This document shows positions 11,283 through 21,879 of a DNA stretch of 64,000 nucleotides, piece by piece. The position numbers and the translations under genes are program-made. Source of the DNA: Bombyx mori (lineage: Eukaryota; Arthropoda; Insecta; Lepidoptera; Bombycidae); NCBI RefSeq assembly GCF_030269925.1, contig NC_085127.1:11725501-11789500 (forward strand), written 5' to 3'. How positions within the stretch are numbered: position 1 is the first letter of the stretch; each line of letters starts with the position of its first letter. The notes under the pieces are model-generated. The model searched no databases, was not told the DNA's origin, and saw nothing but the letters and a program-made list of their open reading frames with translations.

Positions 11283-11580
11283 CAACGGGGCAACGCGAAG
11301 CCACAGTCCCCGGAAACATGTCTTGTCGGATCTTCCGGATTCACTATTGGTGATTTTAGGCTCTTCAAGCAGCGCTTACCGTCATCATCGAGCCAGAGGA
11401 ATAGTTCGATGAGCGAACTAACTCATAGAAGCGATGAGTGGGTCGCGATCCCGATTCGGTGGTAGATTCTGTGAAGCACCGTTCTAGTCTAGGGCTAGTG
11501 TTAGTAAATTCTCTCAGTTTGAGCCCCGTGAGCTCACCTACCTGTCCGCGTGTAGCTGGAATAGTCATTTACCAGCGAAT
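11283..11580 (+). repeat. Family C retroposon, long copy
   Basis: Includes the upstream block aaacatgtcttgtcggatc shared with the copy at 42165 and the body through gtgagctcacctacc. The first hairpin arm is lost (gatgagtgggtcgcg). Confidence 0.65.
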
Positions 11581-11689
11581 AGATATGAAAAATAAGTACA
11601 AAACACACACGAAGGTTTTGCATATTCTGTATTTAAAAATTTAAAAAATATGTATGTTTTTACTAACTTCATTATAGCTATTTTAGTGT

Positions 11690-11933
11690 TTTTTTTATTG
11701 CTTATTTGGGTGGACGAGCTCATAGCCCACCTGGTGTTAAGCGGTTACTGGAGCCCATAGACATCTACAGCGTAAATGCGCCACCCACCTTGAGATATAA
11801 GTTCTTAGGTCTCAGTATAGTTACAACGACTGCCCCACCCTTCAAACCGAAACGCATTACTGCTTCACGGCAGAAATAAGCAGGGTGGTGGTGCCTACCC
11901 GTGCGGACTCACGAGAGGTTCTACCACCAGTAA
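11690..11933 (-). repeat. Bm1-type SINE, 5'-truncated
   Basis: T-run and ttattgcttatttgg at the tail side, ending ctaccaccagtaa at the 5' side. The tRNA-like head is absent. Confidence 0.9.
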
Positions 11934-12432
11934 GCGAGGGATTTCTTAGTAAGAAAGGACAACAGAACAGTAATTTTATTGAAATTTTAAGCCCCATTTT
12001 ATAGAACACGTCTTAAATCGTAATCAGACAACAATAAATAAATAATGACAGTCACTCCCAAAAAAAATTCAACCAATTTAATTAATTTTAAAATAACAAC
12101 ACGGGAATCAAACATTAAAAAGCCATACAGCAACCACAGATTAAAATGACAAGTTCATTGAAAAAAAAAAAAAACAACAACGCCATAATACACAGAAACT
12201 CAATCGAATACTTAATTAAAAATTGTCATTAAACGAATTCTTATAGAAATAACTGCATAATAATGACATTTGGAGACGCGTGCTGTGAACGGAGAAAGAT
12301 TGAGGAGAATTCAAATGTATTTTTTTTAAATAAACTGTACTTATTACGTAATTAAGAAATCTTAGACGAATGCTTTTAAACATGGAACTAATGAATTGTG
12401 AATTTTATTTGATGGTTTATTTTTATTCATAA
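11934..12432. other. Unassigned AT-rich stretch
   Basis: No gene or recognised repeat; A-rich runs near 12060 and 12160. Confidence 0.35.
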
Positions 12433-12950
12433 CTAGCTGACCGAGCAGACTTCGAAGTGCCTCGATCGATAAATAAAAGACCTAAACTTTTATATAAAAC
12501 TAGCGACCCGCCCTCGCTTCGCTTCGGAAACTGTAATTTATTATTGATTTCTCCACTATTTAATGGATGTTATTATACATATCAACCTTCCTCTTCAATC
12601 ACTCTATATATTAAAAAAAACCGCATCAAAATCCGTTGCGTAGTTTTAAAGATTTAAGCATACATAGGGACAGACAGATATAGGGGCAGAGAAAGCGACT
12701 TTGTTTTATACTATGTAGTGATAAACTTAAAACAAACATAAGGAATCCGTGCGACGGGGGACACATCAAAGAGAAAACAAAATTGTTATTTTTATTTAAT
12801 TCCGAGCATTTTCATATTTATCTACCTTATTTAAACCTTCTCTGGACTTCCACAAATAATTCAAGACCAAAATTAGCAAAATCGGTCCAGCCGTTCTCGA
12901 GTTTTAGCGAGACTAACGAACAGCAATTCATTTTTATATATGTATATAGA
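12433..12950 (-). mobile_element. Helitron-like element (family H4), carrying a nested insertion
   Basis: Ends are CTAG (12433-12436, after A) and tataga followed by T (12949-12950), i.e. A|TCTATATA...CTAG|T on the minus strand, the Helitron pattern. Contains the internal blocks gacgggggacacatcaaag and gaacagcaattcatttttat shared with 17146-17406. It is split by the H2 element at 12500-12721. Near its 3' end is the palindrome acttcgaagt. Non-autonomous: no Rep/helicase coding. Confidence 0.7.
12500..12721 (-). mobile_element. Helitron-like element (family H2) nested in H4
   Basis: Termini ctag (12500-12503) and ctatgtagtga (to 12721), flanked by A and T. Same family as 18061-18305 and 27035-27237 (shared gcatcaaaatccgttgcgta-like block and cgcttcgcttcgg end). 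Comparing the host element with its uninterrupted paralogue at 17146-17406 shows a clean join tataaaa|taaa with no duplicated target. Confidence 0.8.
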
Positions 12951-13289
12951 TAAAAAATGGATAATAACTTCTTCGTCTGATTAGCAATAAACACCCTTTC
13001 TCGAAAACATTTTCTACATTGTCAAGGATATATTGTTTTTTCATCGCCGATTTTTCTCACTTGCTCCTAAGATGGGTAATTCATTTATCGCTTGAGAGTT
13101 CTTACCGCTGACGTCTTATCTGCTTCGCCGATTACCATCTACATACTTAGTTCTTCGTCATCAAAATCATTATTGCAATTTAATAAAGAAAGCAAACTTT
13201 TACGACTCTTACTTTCGTTACGGGCGTGTTTATACATAGTTTTTCCATAATTATTATTGAATTTAATTAGTCATTCTGGCTGGTACTTT

Positions 13290-13421
13290 GCACAGAGAGT
13301 GAGTCTGGCTGTCCAACGAGGCAACGTAGCCAGTATCTTGGGGACTGTGCCTCCTTCAAGCGCGTTGGAAGATCTGTTCTACTGTGCGGGTTGAGTTATG
13401 TTAAAAAAAAAAAAAAAAAAG
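13290..13421 (+). mobile_element. LINE 3' end with poly(A)
   Basis: The plus frame reads AQRVSLAVQRGNVASILGTV then PPSSALEDLFYCAG and a TGA at 13392-13394, followed within 10 bases by an A-run (13403-13420). Coding up to a stop just before poly(A) marks it as a short 5'-truncated LINE tail, probably R1- or Jockey-type. Confidence 0.65.
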
Positions 13422-13595
13422 TAATAAACTTTGATCTTCATTTAAAAAAAAAAAAATTAGTCATTCTTAACGTATTTTCATTTGGGATTCCCGGTTCACT
13501 ATCGGCTCGTGTTTTACAGTTATGGGCGCAAAAAATATTTGGCAAATAAATTAATAGTATCATTAACGCGTGATAGATGGCTGGTGAGAGCACCT

Positions 13596-13845
13596 TTTTT
13601 ATTTTATTTTTTCTTACATAGATAGGTGGACGAGCTCACAGCCCACCTGGTGTTAAGTGGTTGCCGGAGCCCATAGACATCTACAAACGTAAATGCCGCC
13701 ACCCACTTTGAGTTCTAAGATCTCAGTATAGTTACAACGGCTGTCCCACCCTTCAAACCGAAACGCATTACCGCTTCACGGCAGAAACAGACAGGGTGGT
13801 GGTACCTACCCGTGCGGACTCACAAGACGTGCTACCACCAGTAAA
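13596..13845 (-). repeat. Bm1-type SINE, 5'-truncated
   Basis: T-rich tail, gtggacgagctcacagccca, body, and gtgctaccaccagtaa at the 5' side. It is the last well-kept Bm1 copy before a 16 kb gap in the distribution of this SINE. Confidence 0.9.
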
Positions 13846-14548
13846 CCTACTATTTTGTTTTTATCCAATAGCTTGGATGGGTGACAACATTTCGTGACGT
13901 CATTATGTAAAATTCATACAAAACACACGGTCGAGTCACTGACCACACCACAACTAGAAACGATGATCACAATACTCTCGCGGATATGTGATTAGCTGGG
14001 TCACGAAAACTGGCTGGGGATCTCCTGTCCCTCTCTAACATAGGTAATATACGATTGGATGTCTCTATCGGCAAATGACCGGAGGGTATCCAAGCCGCTA
14101 TAGTAAACTGGTGACCTCACGAAATACACGATGGCAGATGATTCACGTGTAATGAGGGAACTAACAGATTTGTTCGTAGATATAATATCGCGCTGTTTTG
14201 TTTCAAAAGTAGTTAAGACTTTGAGAATCCAAAACAAACCAAGAGAGAACAATTTATTGCCCACCAAAACACAATTAACATTAGAAAACAATCAACAAGC
14301 AGATACATTTGTACAATATGCGGTCTTATCGCTAAAAATGATTTCTTTCAGACAACCGTTTAATGTACAGAAATTCTAGAAAAGATAAAGATATAGCAGT
14401 CATGTTGCGATGTACTATTAGTAATACATTATTATTATAAACTTAGGACTTATGCCGTAAGTTTTTTTTGCTTAAGCTCGTCAATTTGGAAATAAATAAA
14501 GCGATTTTTGCTATTACTAGTAACTTCGAGGGGTTATATTAGCTACAC
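13846..14548. other. Unassigned stretch with an open minus-strand frame
   Basis: A 96-codon minus frame (14001-14291; ...SPVYYSGLDTLRSFADRDIQ...) overlaps an 82-codon plus frame (14131-14379). Composition is protein-like but I recognise no family, and no splice or poly(A) context supports either, so neither is called as a gene. Confidence 0.35.
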
Positions 14549-14700
14549 CGGATGTGTAGGGAGCTCACGGGGTTCAGCCTGGCGATTTTACTAACACTAG
14601 CCCTAGCAAGAGCAGTGCTTCGCTGAATCTACCACCGGATGGGAATCGCAATCCAGTGAGAGCATCCGGCGAGAAACTCAGTAGTGTTTGTGAGTTAATT
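14549..14700 (-). repeat. Family C retroposon fragment
   Basis: Contains gtgtagggagctcacggggt, gagcagtgcttcgctgaatc and a damaged hairpin pair. Abuts the GC-rich LINE tail that follows. Confidence 0.65.
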
Positions 14701-14701
14701 T

Positions 14702-15036
14702 CTACGCAAAATCCTTCATCGCATTCGCACAAGCCCGTACAATACAATTCAGGTATTGGTGTGTTGATTGTCTTTGGTTAAGATAGTCACGTCTAGTCGG
14801 GCGTCCTCGGGGTGGCGCCGCGTGCCTGGTTGTAGTGTTGACCGCAGGAACCCCCCTACTCTGACCGGGTTCTGATCCCGGACGGAGATCGGTCATCGGG
14901 TGTAAGAGTGCAGGGGAGTGGTTTAGTGCGGTAGGGCCCTAAAATTTCTTGAGCCCGGGATCTGCTCCTATACCCCGCGCGACCCCTAGGCGCGGAGACC
15001 TCGTAGGAGGTCCGGCCCCCAGCCCGAAAAAAAAAG
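14702..15036 (+). mobile_element. GC-rich LINE-like 3' tail
   Basis: A GC-rich island in AT-rich DNA ending in an A-run (15028-15036). Short frames such as PRATPRRGDLVGGPAPSPKK near 14970-15035 resemble the C-terminal or 3'-UTR translation of R1-type LINEs. No domain with catalytic residues is present, so assignment is tentative. Confidence 0.4.
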
Positions 15037-15217
15037 TCTCGTATAGTCACCTTTCAAGCCGGTTGTTGCTACGCTATTATGACTGATTTATGATGTCAAT
15101 ACACTCAAAATAATAATGTCAAGTGTATAGTGTTTCTGGCAGAACAAAAACAAAAAATTGGCAATAAATTACGAAATAGTTTTGTTTTTTGTTCGCGATT
15201 TTCTTTCATTTTTGGAA

Positions 15218-15735
15218 CGAAGTTCCTTACGGCAGGCTTGGAGGGGATAGGGATTTTGCTGCGCGACCGAACTGAAAAAAATGTGATAGTAAAACCGTAA
15301 GAAAAAATCCGTGGAAAAAAGTGCGTGGAATAAAACCGTTAAATGAGACGTGCGCAGGCGCGACAGTCGCATACCCAAGCGAGTAGTGTATAATACCTTT
15401 CTCTTTCTCCCTCTTTCTTTTCGTTCTCTCATCCATTCTCTTTCTATTATTATTTCTATTTTTCTATTTCTATGTAATTTTATGTTGTCAAACAAAAATA
15501 AAGAGACATATTTTGTTATTTTAGTTGATAATTTGAATTACGATGTTTTTTTATTTTAAGTAATTTATTATTTCCTAAAATACTGAATTTCCTAAATACT
15601 TTCCTGTACTTAAATAAAAACTAATCAGCAAAATTTAAGAGAAAAATCAAGAAAACCTACATAAAATTGAGCACGATTTTTTTTGCAATTTGTGTCGATT
15701 CTACATTAGCCGAAGGAACTTCGTTCCTACCTGGT
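15218..15735. mobile_element. MITE candidate with ~20-bp inverted ends
   Basis: ggaacgaagttccttacggc at about 15219-15238 is matched in inverse by gccgaaggaacttcgttcc at about 15710-15728. The interior is AT-rich with no transposase. Target duplication is not clear, so the exact limits are uncertain. Confidence 0.5.
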
Positions 15736-17145
15736 GTCCCACGACACCACATAATTTCTTTTTTTAATAAGTTTTTCATTAGCTGCAGCGGAGCCTCTAA
15801 ACGTTGTTTTCACCGACTTCAAGATATGCGATTGAATATTAGATAGCATGAAGTACTGAAGACATGAAGTGACAATAAAAAATAATTATAGCTTCGCTCT
15901 AATATCCTGATTAGTATCAATAAATCCGATAAAAATACTTAAAATTAAACTGTGAAATTAATTGTTAGTTCGGTGTGTTATTTAAGGTTTTTTATTAACA
16001 CTACATATATTGTTAGCATTTGTATATAATAAGCTTTTTATCTAACGCTAAAAGGATAAGGATCTAAATTTCTTATAACATTTAGGTATCTGTAAGGATA
16101 TGTTTAATAAGGGTCTAGGTTAGGTAGGTCTAGATTAGGTATCATAGTGATATAATTATATGGTTTGAAACTGTTTAGGACAATGAGTTGTATTTTGTGT
16201 TGGGTTAGGTTAGGTTAGGTTAGTTAAACTTGATTTAGAAAGAAGTATTTTTATTTCTCTTGATACACAATACAACACATATGCTAAGTATGACCAGAAA
16301 TTTTGTACACCTAGAACGACTAGGGTTGCCAGACTAGACATTCGTCGAAACTGTTGGTATAGTTGAAAACATAAATATTTTCCCCTCCCTACAAATTTTA
16401 CGATTTCCTAATAAGAAAATTTACTACTATACATATTTAACGAAAAAAAAATCTTTAAAATAAGGTCGTCTCTATTTTAGAGTGTTACCATAAATTTTTA
16501 TTGAGCCATAACATGTATTAGCATATTAAATTAGATTACTATTTTATTAAACGTATTCCGAACTAGATTTTTACTTCATCTCCAGCCATTACGTCGGGGT
16601 TTTTGTATAATTCTTAAATATTGCTTCTGTTTTCCTTTGAGATTTTAATGAAATAAACAAACATTGGTGAGCGTCTACTTCGAACGCGCTCTAAACATAA
16701 AAATTAGGTAAATTTCCTTATGAAATATTCACTGATTGCTTTTGAAATGTTTTTATGTTAAAATTGTTTGCCAGCTGTGCGATCTCCTAGATCAACATGC
16801 GAGTTTGAAAACTAGAATAATAATGTGTTTTTATTATATTCAAAGAGTCAAGTTCGCCCATGTAAAGTATCACCGTGTGTTTCATTCACTCATAAAGCAT
16901 TCGTATCTGCACAATTCGTCATAGTAGAAATGGCCTGTTTTCATCATAACTGATGTCCATGAACCGCGGAAGCCATGCGCGATGAGATGGACACTAGACG
17001 CTTCCGCAGAAGACCCGTTATGATCTAGTGAGTGTCTTGAAGAAAACTGTCTAATGCCCAACCGTGGGAACAACCTTAGTTCTGAAGCATACACTGCTGA
17101 AATTGTTTGACGTATATTTATTTTTAAGGTCTATTTTATTGCAGA
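15736..17145. other. Unassigned AT-rich stretch with TTAGG run
   Basis: No gene seen. It includes a short run of the insect telomere unit (see the entry at 16203). No recognised mobile element until 17146. Confidence 0.35.
16203..16223 (+). repeat. Interstitial (TTAGG)n
   Basis: About four consecutive TTAGG units, the canonical insect telomere repeat, with scattered ttaggta variants upstream at 16110-16140. Too short to be a telomere. Confidence 0.8.
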
Positions 17146-17406
17146 CTAGCTAACCCAGCAGACTTTGTAGTGCCTCAATCGATAAATAAAATACCTAAAA
17201 TTTTGTATAAAATAAATTTAAAACAAACAAAAGGAATACGTTCGACGGGGGACACATCAAAGGGAAAACAAAATTGTTATTCCGAGCATTTTCATATTTA
17301 TCTACCTTTTAAACCTTCTCTGGACTTCCACAAATAATTCAAGACCAAAATTAGTTAAATCGGTCCAGCCGACTAACGAACAGCAATTCATTTTTATATA
17401 TATAGA
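17146..17406 (-). mobile_element. Helitron-like element (family H4), uninterrupted copy
   Basis: A|CTAG at 17146-17149 and tatataga|T at 17406 on the plus strand, i.e. A|TCTATATA...CTAG|T in sense. Shares gacgggggacacatcaaag and gaacagcaattcatttttat with 12433-12950 and lacks the H2 insertion, so it serves as the empty site. Confidence 0.7.
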
Positions 17407-17949
17407 TTATTCTCAATGGCGAAATTTACTTACCCGAATTCAATCAGTTCAACATGACCGAAGCCACGCGTACTGTTGATGACGTACAGAATTTGTTCAC
17501 TTTAAATAGGTAAGTTTGTTGATCACACGCCTAATGTTGAATTATCAGCGAATTTCCCAACCGGTTTCAAAATCATTAAAGGCATGATCTTAAAATATGA
17601 AGTGAAACTGTGAGATGTATTATAAGGTACGGTACTAAGGCAGGGCTGGCACGAATGTTACGAAAAATAATTTATTTCTATCCTTAGAAAAAAAAAATTT
17701 TTTTTCTTTTTATATCGTACATTTTGCATCAATTAAAATTTTTAACCATTAACTATTTTTTATGAAATACACTTATGTTTTTGTTTTTTTTATCAAATAT
17801 AGGTTGTGACAATTATTGGTTGCAAAGACATCAAAAGGAAATTTATTTACAATACATATACATATATTATATACATATAATACATTAGACTCAGCTCTAA
17901 GCTTTAGAGTGACTACTAAAAAATTATAATTGTACATTATTACTCTTGA

Positions 17950-18055
17950 GATTGTGAGACGGCTAAGGTAGAGGCCTGCCTATTTTTGCCATAAAGACTC
18001 ATGCGGTCCAGTTCGAATGTCTGCGTTTTACACCATATCAGCCTTGAGCTAATCT
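17950..18055 (+). repeat. Degenerate Bm1-type SINE
   Basis: Recognisable only through gcctgcctatttttgccat and the following gcggtccagttcgaatg block. An old, diverged copy ending right at the H2 element. Confidence 0.4.
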
Positions 18056-18060
18056 GACTA

Positions 18061-18305
18061 TCACTACATAGTATAAAATAAAGTCGCTTTCTCTGTCCCT
18101 ATATCCCTATGTATGCTTAAATCTTTAAAACTCGGATGCTCGGAACTCGGAAAAACCGCATCGGATTTTGATGCGGTTTTTTTTAATAGACTCTTCATTC
18201 ACTCTAATGAAGAGGAAGGTTATATGTATAATAACATCCATTAAATAGTAAGAGAAATCAATAATAAATTACAGTTTCGGAAGCGAAGCGAAGGCGGGTC
18301 GCTAG
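18061..18305 (+). mobile_element. Helitron-like element (family H2), complete termini
   Basis: Starts tcactacatagtataaaat after A (18060) and ends gggtcgctag before T (18306). Non-autonomous, 245 bp. A short internal duplication around ctcggatgctcggaactcgg distinguishes it from the other copies. Confidence 0.75.
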
Positions 18306-18900
18306 TAATAGAATAAAACAATTTTTTTTTTTTGCTGAAGCACGTTATCAAAAGAATGAAAAATACATACATATTATTATTATAATAGCATGAAGCGACT
18401 CCGCCTATTTATGTGCCAACCCTAGCGACAAGGCACGAAGCGAACAGGTTCTCCGTAGTCCAAGTAACCAATATATTCTTACGAAGCACGCTCTGTGCCA
18501 TACCCGTGAACCGAGATAATACTACTGTGTATATTCTTGCGCATACATCGCATTCATCGGTCGATATGGATGTGAATTCACTTGTTTTGATTCGAGAATC
18601 TTCATTATTGTTTTTTCTTTTGTGATTAAAAAAGTTTTAAGCCTGCGTTGTATTATGTTTCATTCCATATTCGTGTCTTAGGCTCGTCTTATGAGACCTT
18701 ACAGGTTAGTATAACCTGTCAACTTGTCCAGAAGCGATGAGTTTTGATCTGAAGGACCAAATTGCGAGTATTGGTTCTGGGAGTTGGGATTGAGTTGTTT
18801 ATTTGCAGGCGTATTTTTGCGGAAAAGCAGTCTCATACGCCGTACTTAAGATGTAATATTCACGTAGTGACGTGTGTGGGCATTGGTAACCATTAACATT
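18306..18900. other. Unassigned stretch
   Basis: No gene or recognised repeat; T-run at 18320-18335. Confidence 0.3.
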
Positions 18901-19011
18901 AGGTTGTTCAAACGAGGCTTGTGGAGAGTACTAAATGGTATGAGCGACGGTAACCACTCACCATCAGGTGGAGCGTATGCTCATCTGCCTGTACGGACAA
19001 TAAAAAAAAAA
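18901..19011 (+). repeat. LINE family B 3' tail
   Basis: gaggcttgtggagagtacta then gcgacggtaaccactcacca and cctgtacggacaataaaaa: the 3' UTR of the LINE whose coding end is seen at 40744-41103. It lacks the middle of the tail. Confidence 0.7.
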
Positions 19012-20925
19012 TCGGCTCGTTCACGCATTTATGCAAAATATAATTAATAAAAATGCTGTGTTTTTTTGTGTATAGCTGTGTAAACTAACCCATGGTATTT
19101 GTTATGCTTATAGGCACGAGATGGGAAGTGAAATAAAACCTTCTGGTACGAGATGGAAATTTCTGGGATGAAAGAATCGCGACTGGTGCACAGACCTTTG
19201 GCGCTTGGCTATGACGGATGGCCAAGCAATTTAGTCTTTAAAACTTTGATATTGCATTCTTAGCTTAACGATTTTAACGTAAATTGTCGTAACAAAATCT
19301 TGAAACAAATAACAGCATCAAAATTCTTGTAAACATTAACATACAGTGTCGGGTCGTCATAAATCATGACCCATGCAGTTCGTTAGGTGCGCGTCTTCGC
19401 ACCGCGGGGATCCGCTTTCAGTTCCCGACGTAACAACAACACGTGCTCTTTACATTGAACTTACTTTGTGCTGAACGAGGATTTATTTAGCAGTTTTTAT
19501 CAAGTGACACTTCCTTAGACGCGTTAAGAGTAAAATTTAACTCGCGACAGATTCGTTACAGCTAGAGAGAAAAGATACAATTTAGGAAAAGCGAGAGTGA
19601 GAAAATAGATAGAGCGTCTCGCGAACCACTTGACCGTGGAGAGAGGGAAAGGACAAAGCGAGCTAGGTCGTTTCTCTTATACACAGCATTCCCTATTACA
19701 AAAGAGATTTGATTTAAGAATGAAAAATGAAGAAAGCTACAATACTACACACCGCAAAAGAAGTGAAACTTCTTTCACGTGTACCAAGTTGCACGCGAAC
19801 CATTTTTTTGACAGCCTTTTTAGATTCCCGCTTTAGACAAAAGTAGGTCGGAAAACTAATGAAACAAGATCTGCCTAGCTAGATTTCACGGTAGAATAAT
19901 CAGCTTCCCTTGTATCCATACGCAACGGGAACTTTCAATGTAATTTTCACTCATCTCAAAGACGTCTGTTAAGCTTGAAAATTAGGGCTCGTGTCAAGAG
20001 CCTACAGTGAAACAAATACTACTTTTTTGTTGACATTTGAATTTTGTACAAACTAAATATCCACGGAAGACTCCTTGGTCGCGTTGGTATGCGAAACATC
20101 AAGAAAAAAAAAGAACCGCGAAATTAACCCGCGTAGCAGCTTTAATTATATCTACGACTCGCAAAAACCCAAGAAAATACTAAATTATTTCTTGATTCTT
20201 GATTGAAATTGAATTATTTCTCACTTGAATGGAAATGTCACGATGTTTCGAACGAATTCAAGAATAATTTTCTAAACCTATTTTTCATTGACTGAATTGA
20301 CATTTTATTCAAATTTTGATTGCGAATTTTTGTTTTATTTTGAATTCACAAATATGTTTTAGAGACATTCGTTGCTACTGAACAAACATTATAGCAAAAA
20401 AAAGTATAAAAAAAAAAAATTGCCGCGAACATTGCAGAAAAAAAAAACAAAAGTCGAGACCAAGGTGTTTGACAGTGCAGCCAAAAAATCAAACGTTATT
20501 GATTTTCAGATTTAATTAGGATCCTCAAATTAAGTCTTATGTTAAGATAAAAATTAATGTCTCTTTTTTCAAGCGTCAGACGAGCCAATTTTTTAAAATT
20601 GTTAGCATTACGGCCAAGTTTTTTTCTTAGTACGAGCCTTGTTTAATGGGCGGACATAATGAACATAGTTCATAATATCTACATTTAGCGGAATTTATAG
20701 CAAAATTAGGCAGAAATTCACTATTTATTATAATAGAAAAGCTTTGAGTGTTTTAATTTCACAATTCAACAAAGAATGTTATTTTCTATCTCAGGTTTAT
20801 GTGTCTTTAAAAATAAATGCGTGCGTCATTTTGATAAACAAATAAGATCATTTAAATTTTTTGTAGCTTAGAATTTTGTGGCTTTGATTTTTCTAACACT
20901 TCTATCTTTATGTAAACGTTGTAGT
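19012..20925. other. Unassigned stretch, possibly single-copy
   Basis: No gene or known repeat seen. A GAGA-rich patch lies at 19560-19660 (agagagaaaag, gagagagggaaag), which could bind GAGA-type factors. A-runs at 20395-20450. Confidence 0.35.
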
Positions 20926-21085
20926 GTGAGGAGGGGGGGGTTCTAAAAAGGCTTGAATGCACTGTCTGAAAGAAGATATGCGAGGGTATGTGAGTGCAGA
21001 GGTGACGTATGACAGACCTGAACGGAAAAATGGAGCATGCTGCGTCATCCCCGCATAATGATGGATAAGGGCAAGAAGAAGACGT
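20926..21085 (+). mobile_element. Probable RTE-type LINE 3' end
   Basis: Ends cataatgatggataagggca then agaagaagac, a simple tail as seen in RTE elements, preceded by a short stretch with dispersed RTE C-terminal residues. Heavily degraded. Confidence 0.35.
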
Positions 21086-21199
21086 TAATACCGTCATGGT
21101 GGAAGTTACTCGTGGTTATAAGTTGTGGTGGGTAGCCATCATGGTAAGATATTTGACAGATGCCTGAATCTCGTTTGAGACATTTTATAGATAAGCTTG

Positions 21200-21405
21200 C
21201 ATATATACAATTTCCGAACAACAACGTTGCGGCCTATCTCCTAGCAATATCATCCGCTCGGTGGAAAGTTTGTGGCGGACCTCCCTAAAGAGGTAAACAA
21301 TTCCTTAGAAAAAAATGGTACCCGCCCGCGGAATTCGAACACTCGCCCTAACCGCTCGATACGAGCACCCGATATCTTACCCTTTAAGCCACGAAGACAT
21401 CCATA
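21200..21405 (-). repeat. tRNA-derived SINE, diverged from the Bm1 head
   Basis: On the minus strand tggcttaaagggtaaga (box A-like) and gtgttcgaattccgc (box B-like) are followed by gcgggtacc, the same order as the Bm1 head at 63285-63360 but with a longer anticodon-side segment. The downstream body differs from Bm1. Confidence 0.55.
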
Positions 21406-21757
21406 CCCGTATGAATATGTAAGAAGTATATAAGTTACGAATTTAACATTCCTATTTCATTAAGATAAAAGATCTGGTTTGCATTTTTCATACGATACGA
21501 TCATTGACGTCTTCATTTCAATTAGTAACAGCGGATATCGTCATTATTTATGGCTATTCTTTTGATTTCTGAGAAACGGCCGTTTTATTCATTAAACTCG
21601 GACGATAGTGGCACCGTTGCCTTTATTTTGTTATTTTAATTTACCGAAAGACTCGTGCGTAACAATTTATGCTTGCTTCGCTTTCGCGTTATATCATTAA
21701 TTCAGTTTATCTAAGAAAATTTATGACGTCTTACAACAAGAATTTCAATTTTTTCTT

Positions 21758-21876
21758 ACGAATTTTTTTTATTGCCCTTGTATGCAGATGTGCATACAGC
21801 CCATTTAATGGTGGGTGGTTACCGTCGCCCATGGACTTCAGCAATGCCAGGGTCAGAGCTAAGCCGCTGCCTACCG
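21758..21876 (-). repeat. LINE family B 3' tail
   Basis: tttttattgcccttgtatgc at the tail, ttaccgtcgcccatggactt, gccgctgcctacc. 5'-truncated. Confidence 0.8.
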
Positions 21877-21879
21877 TTA

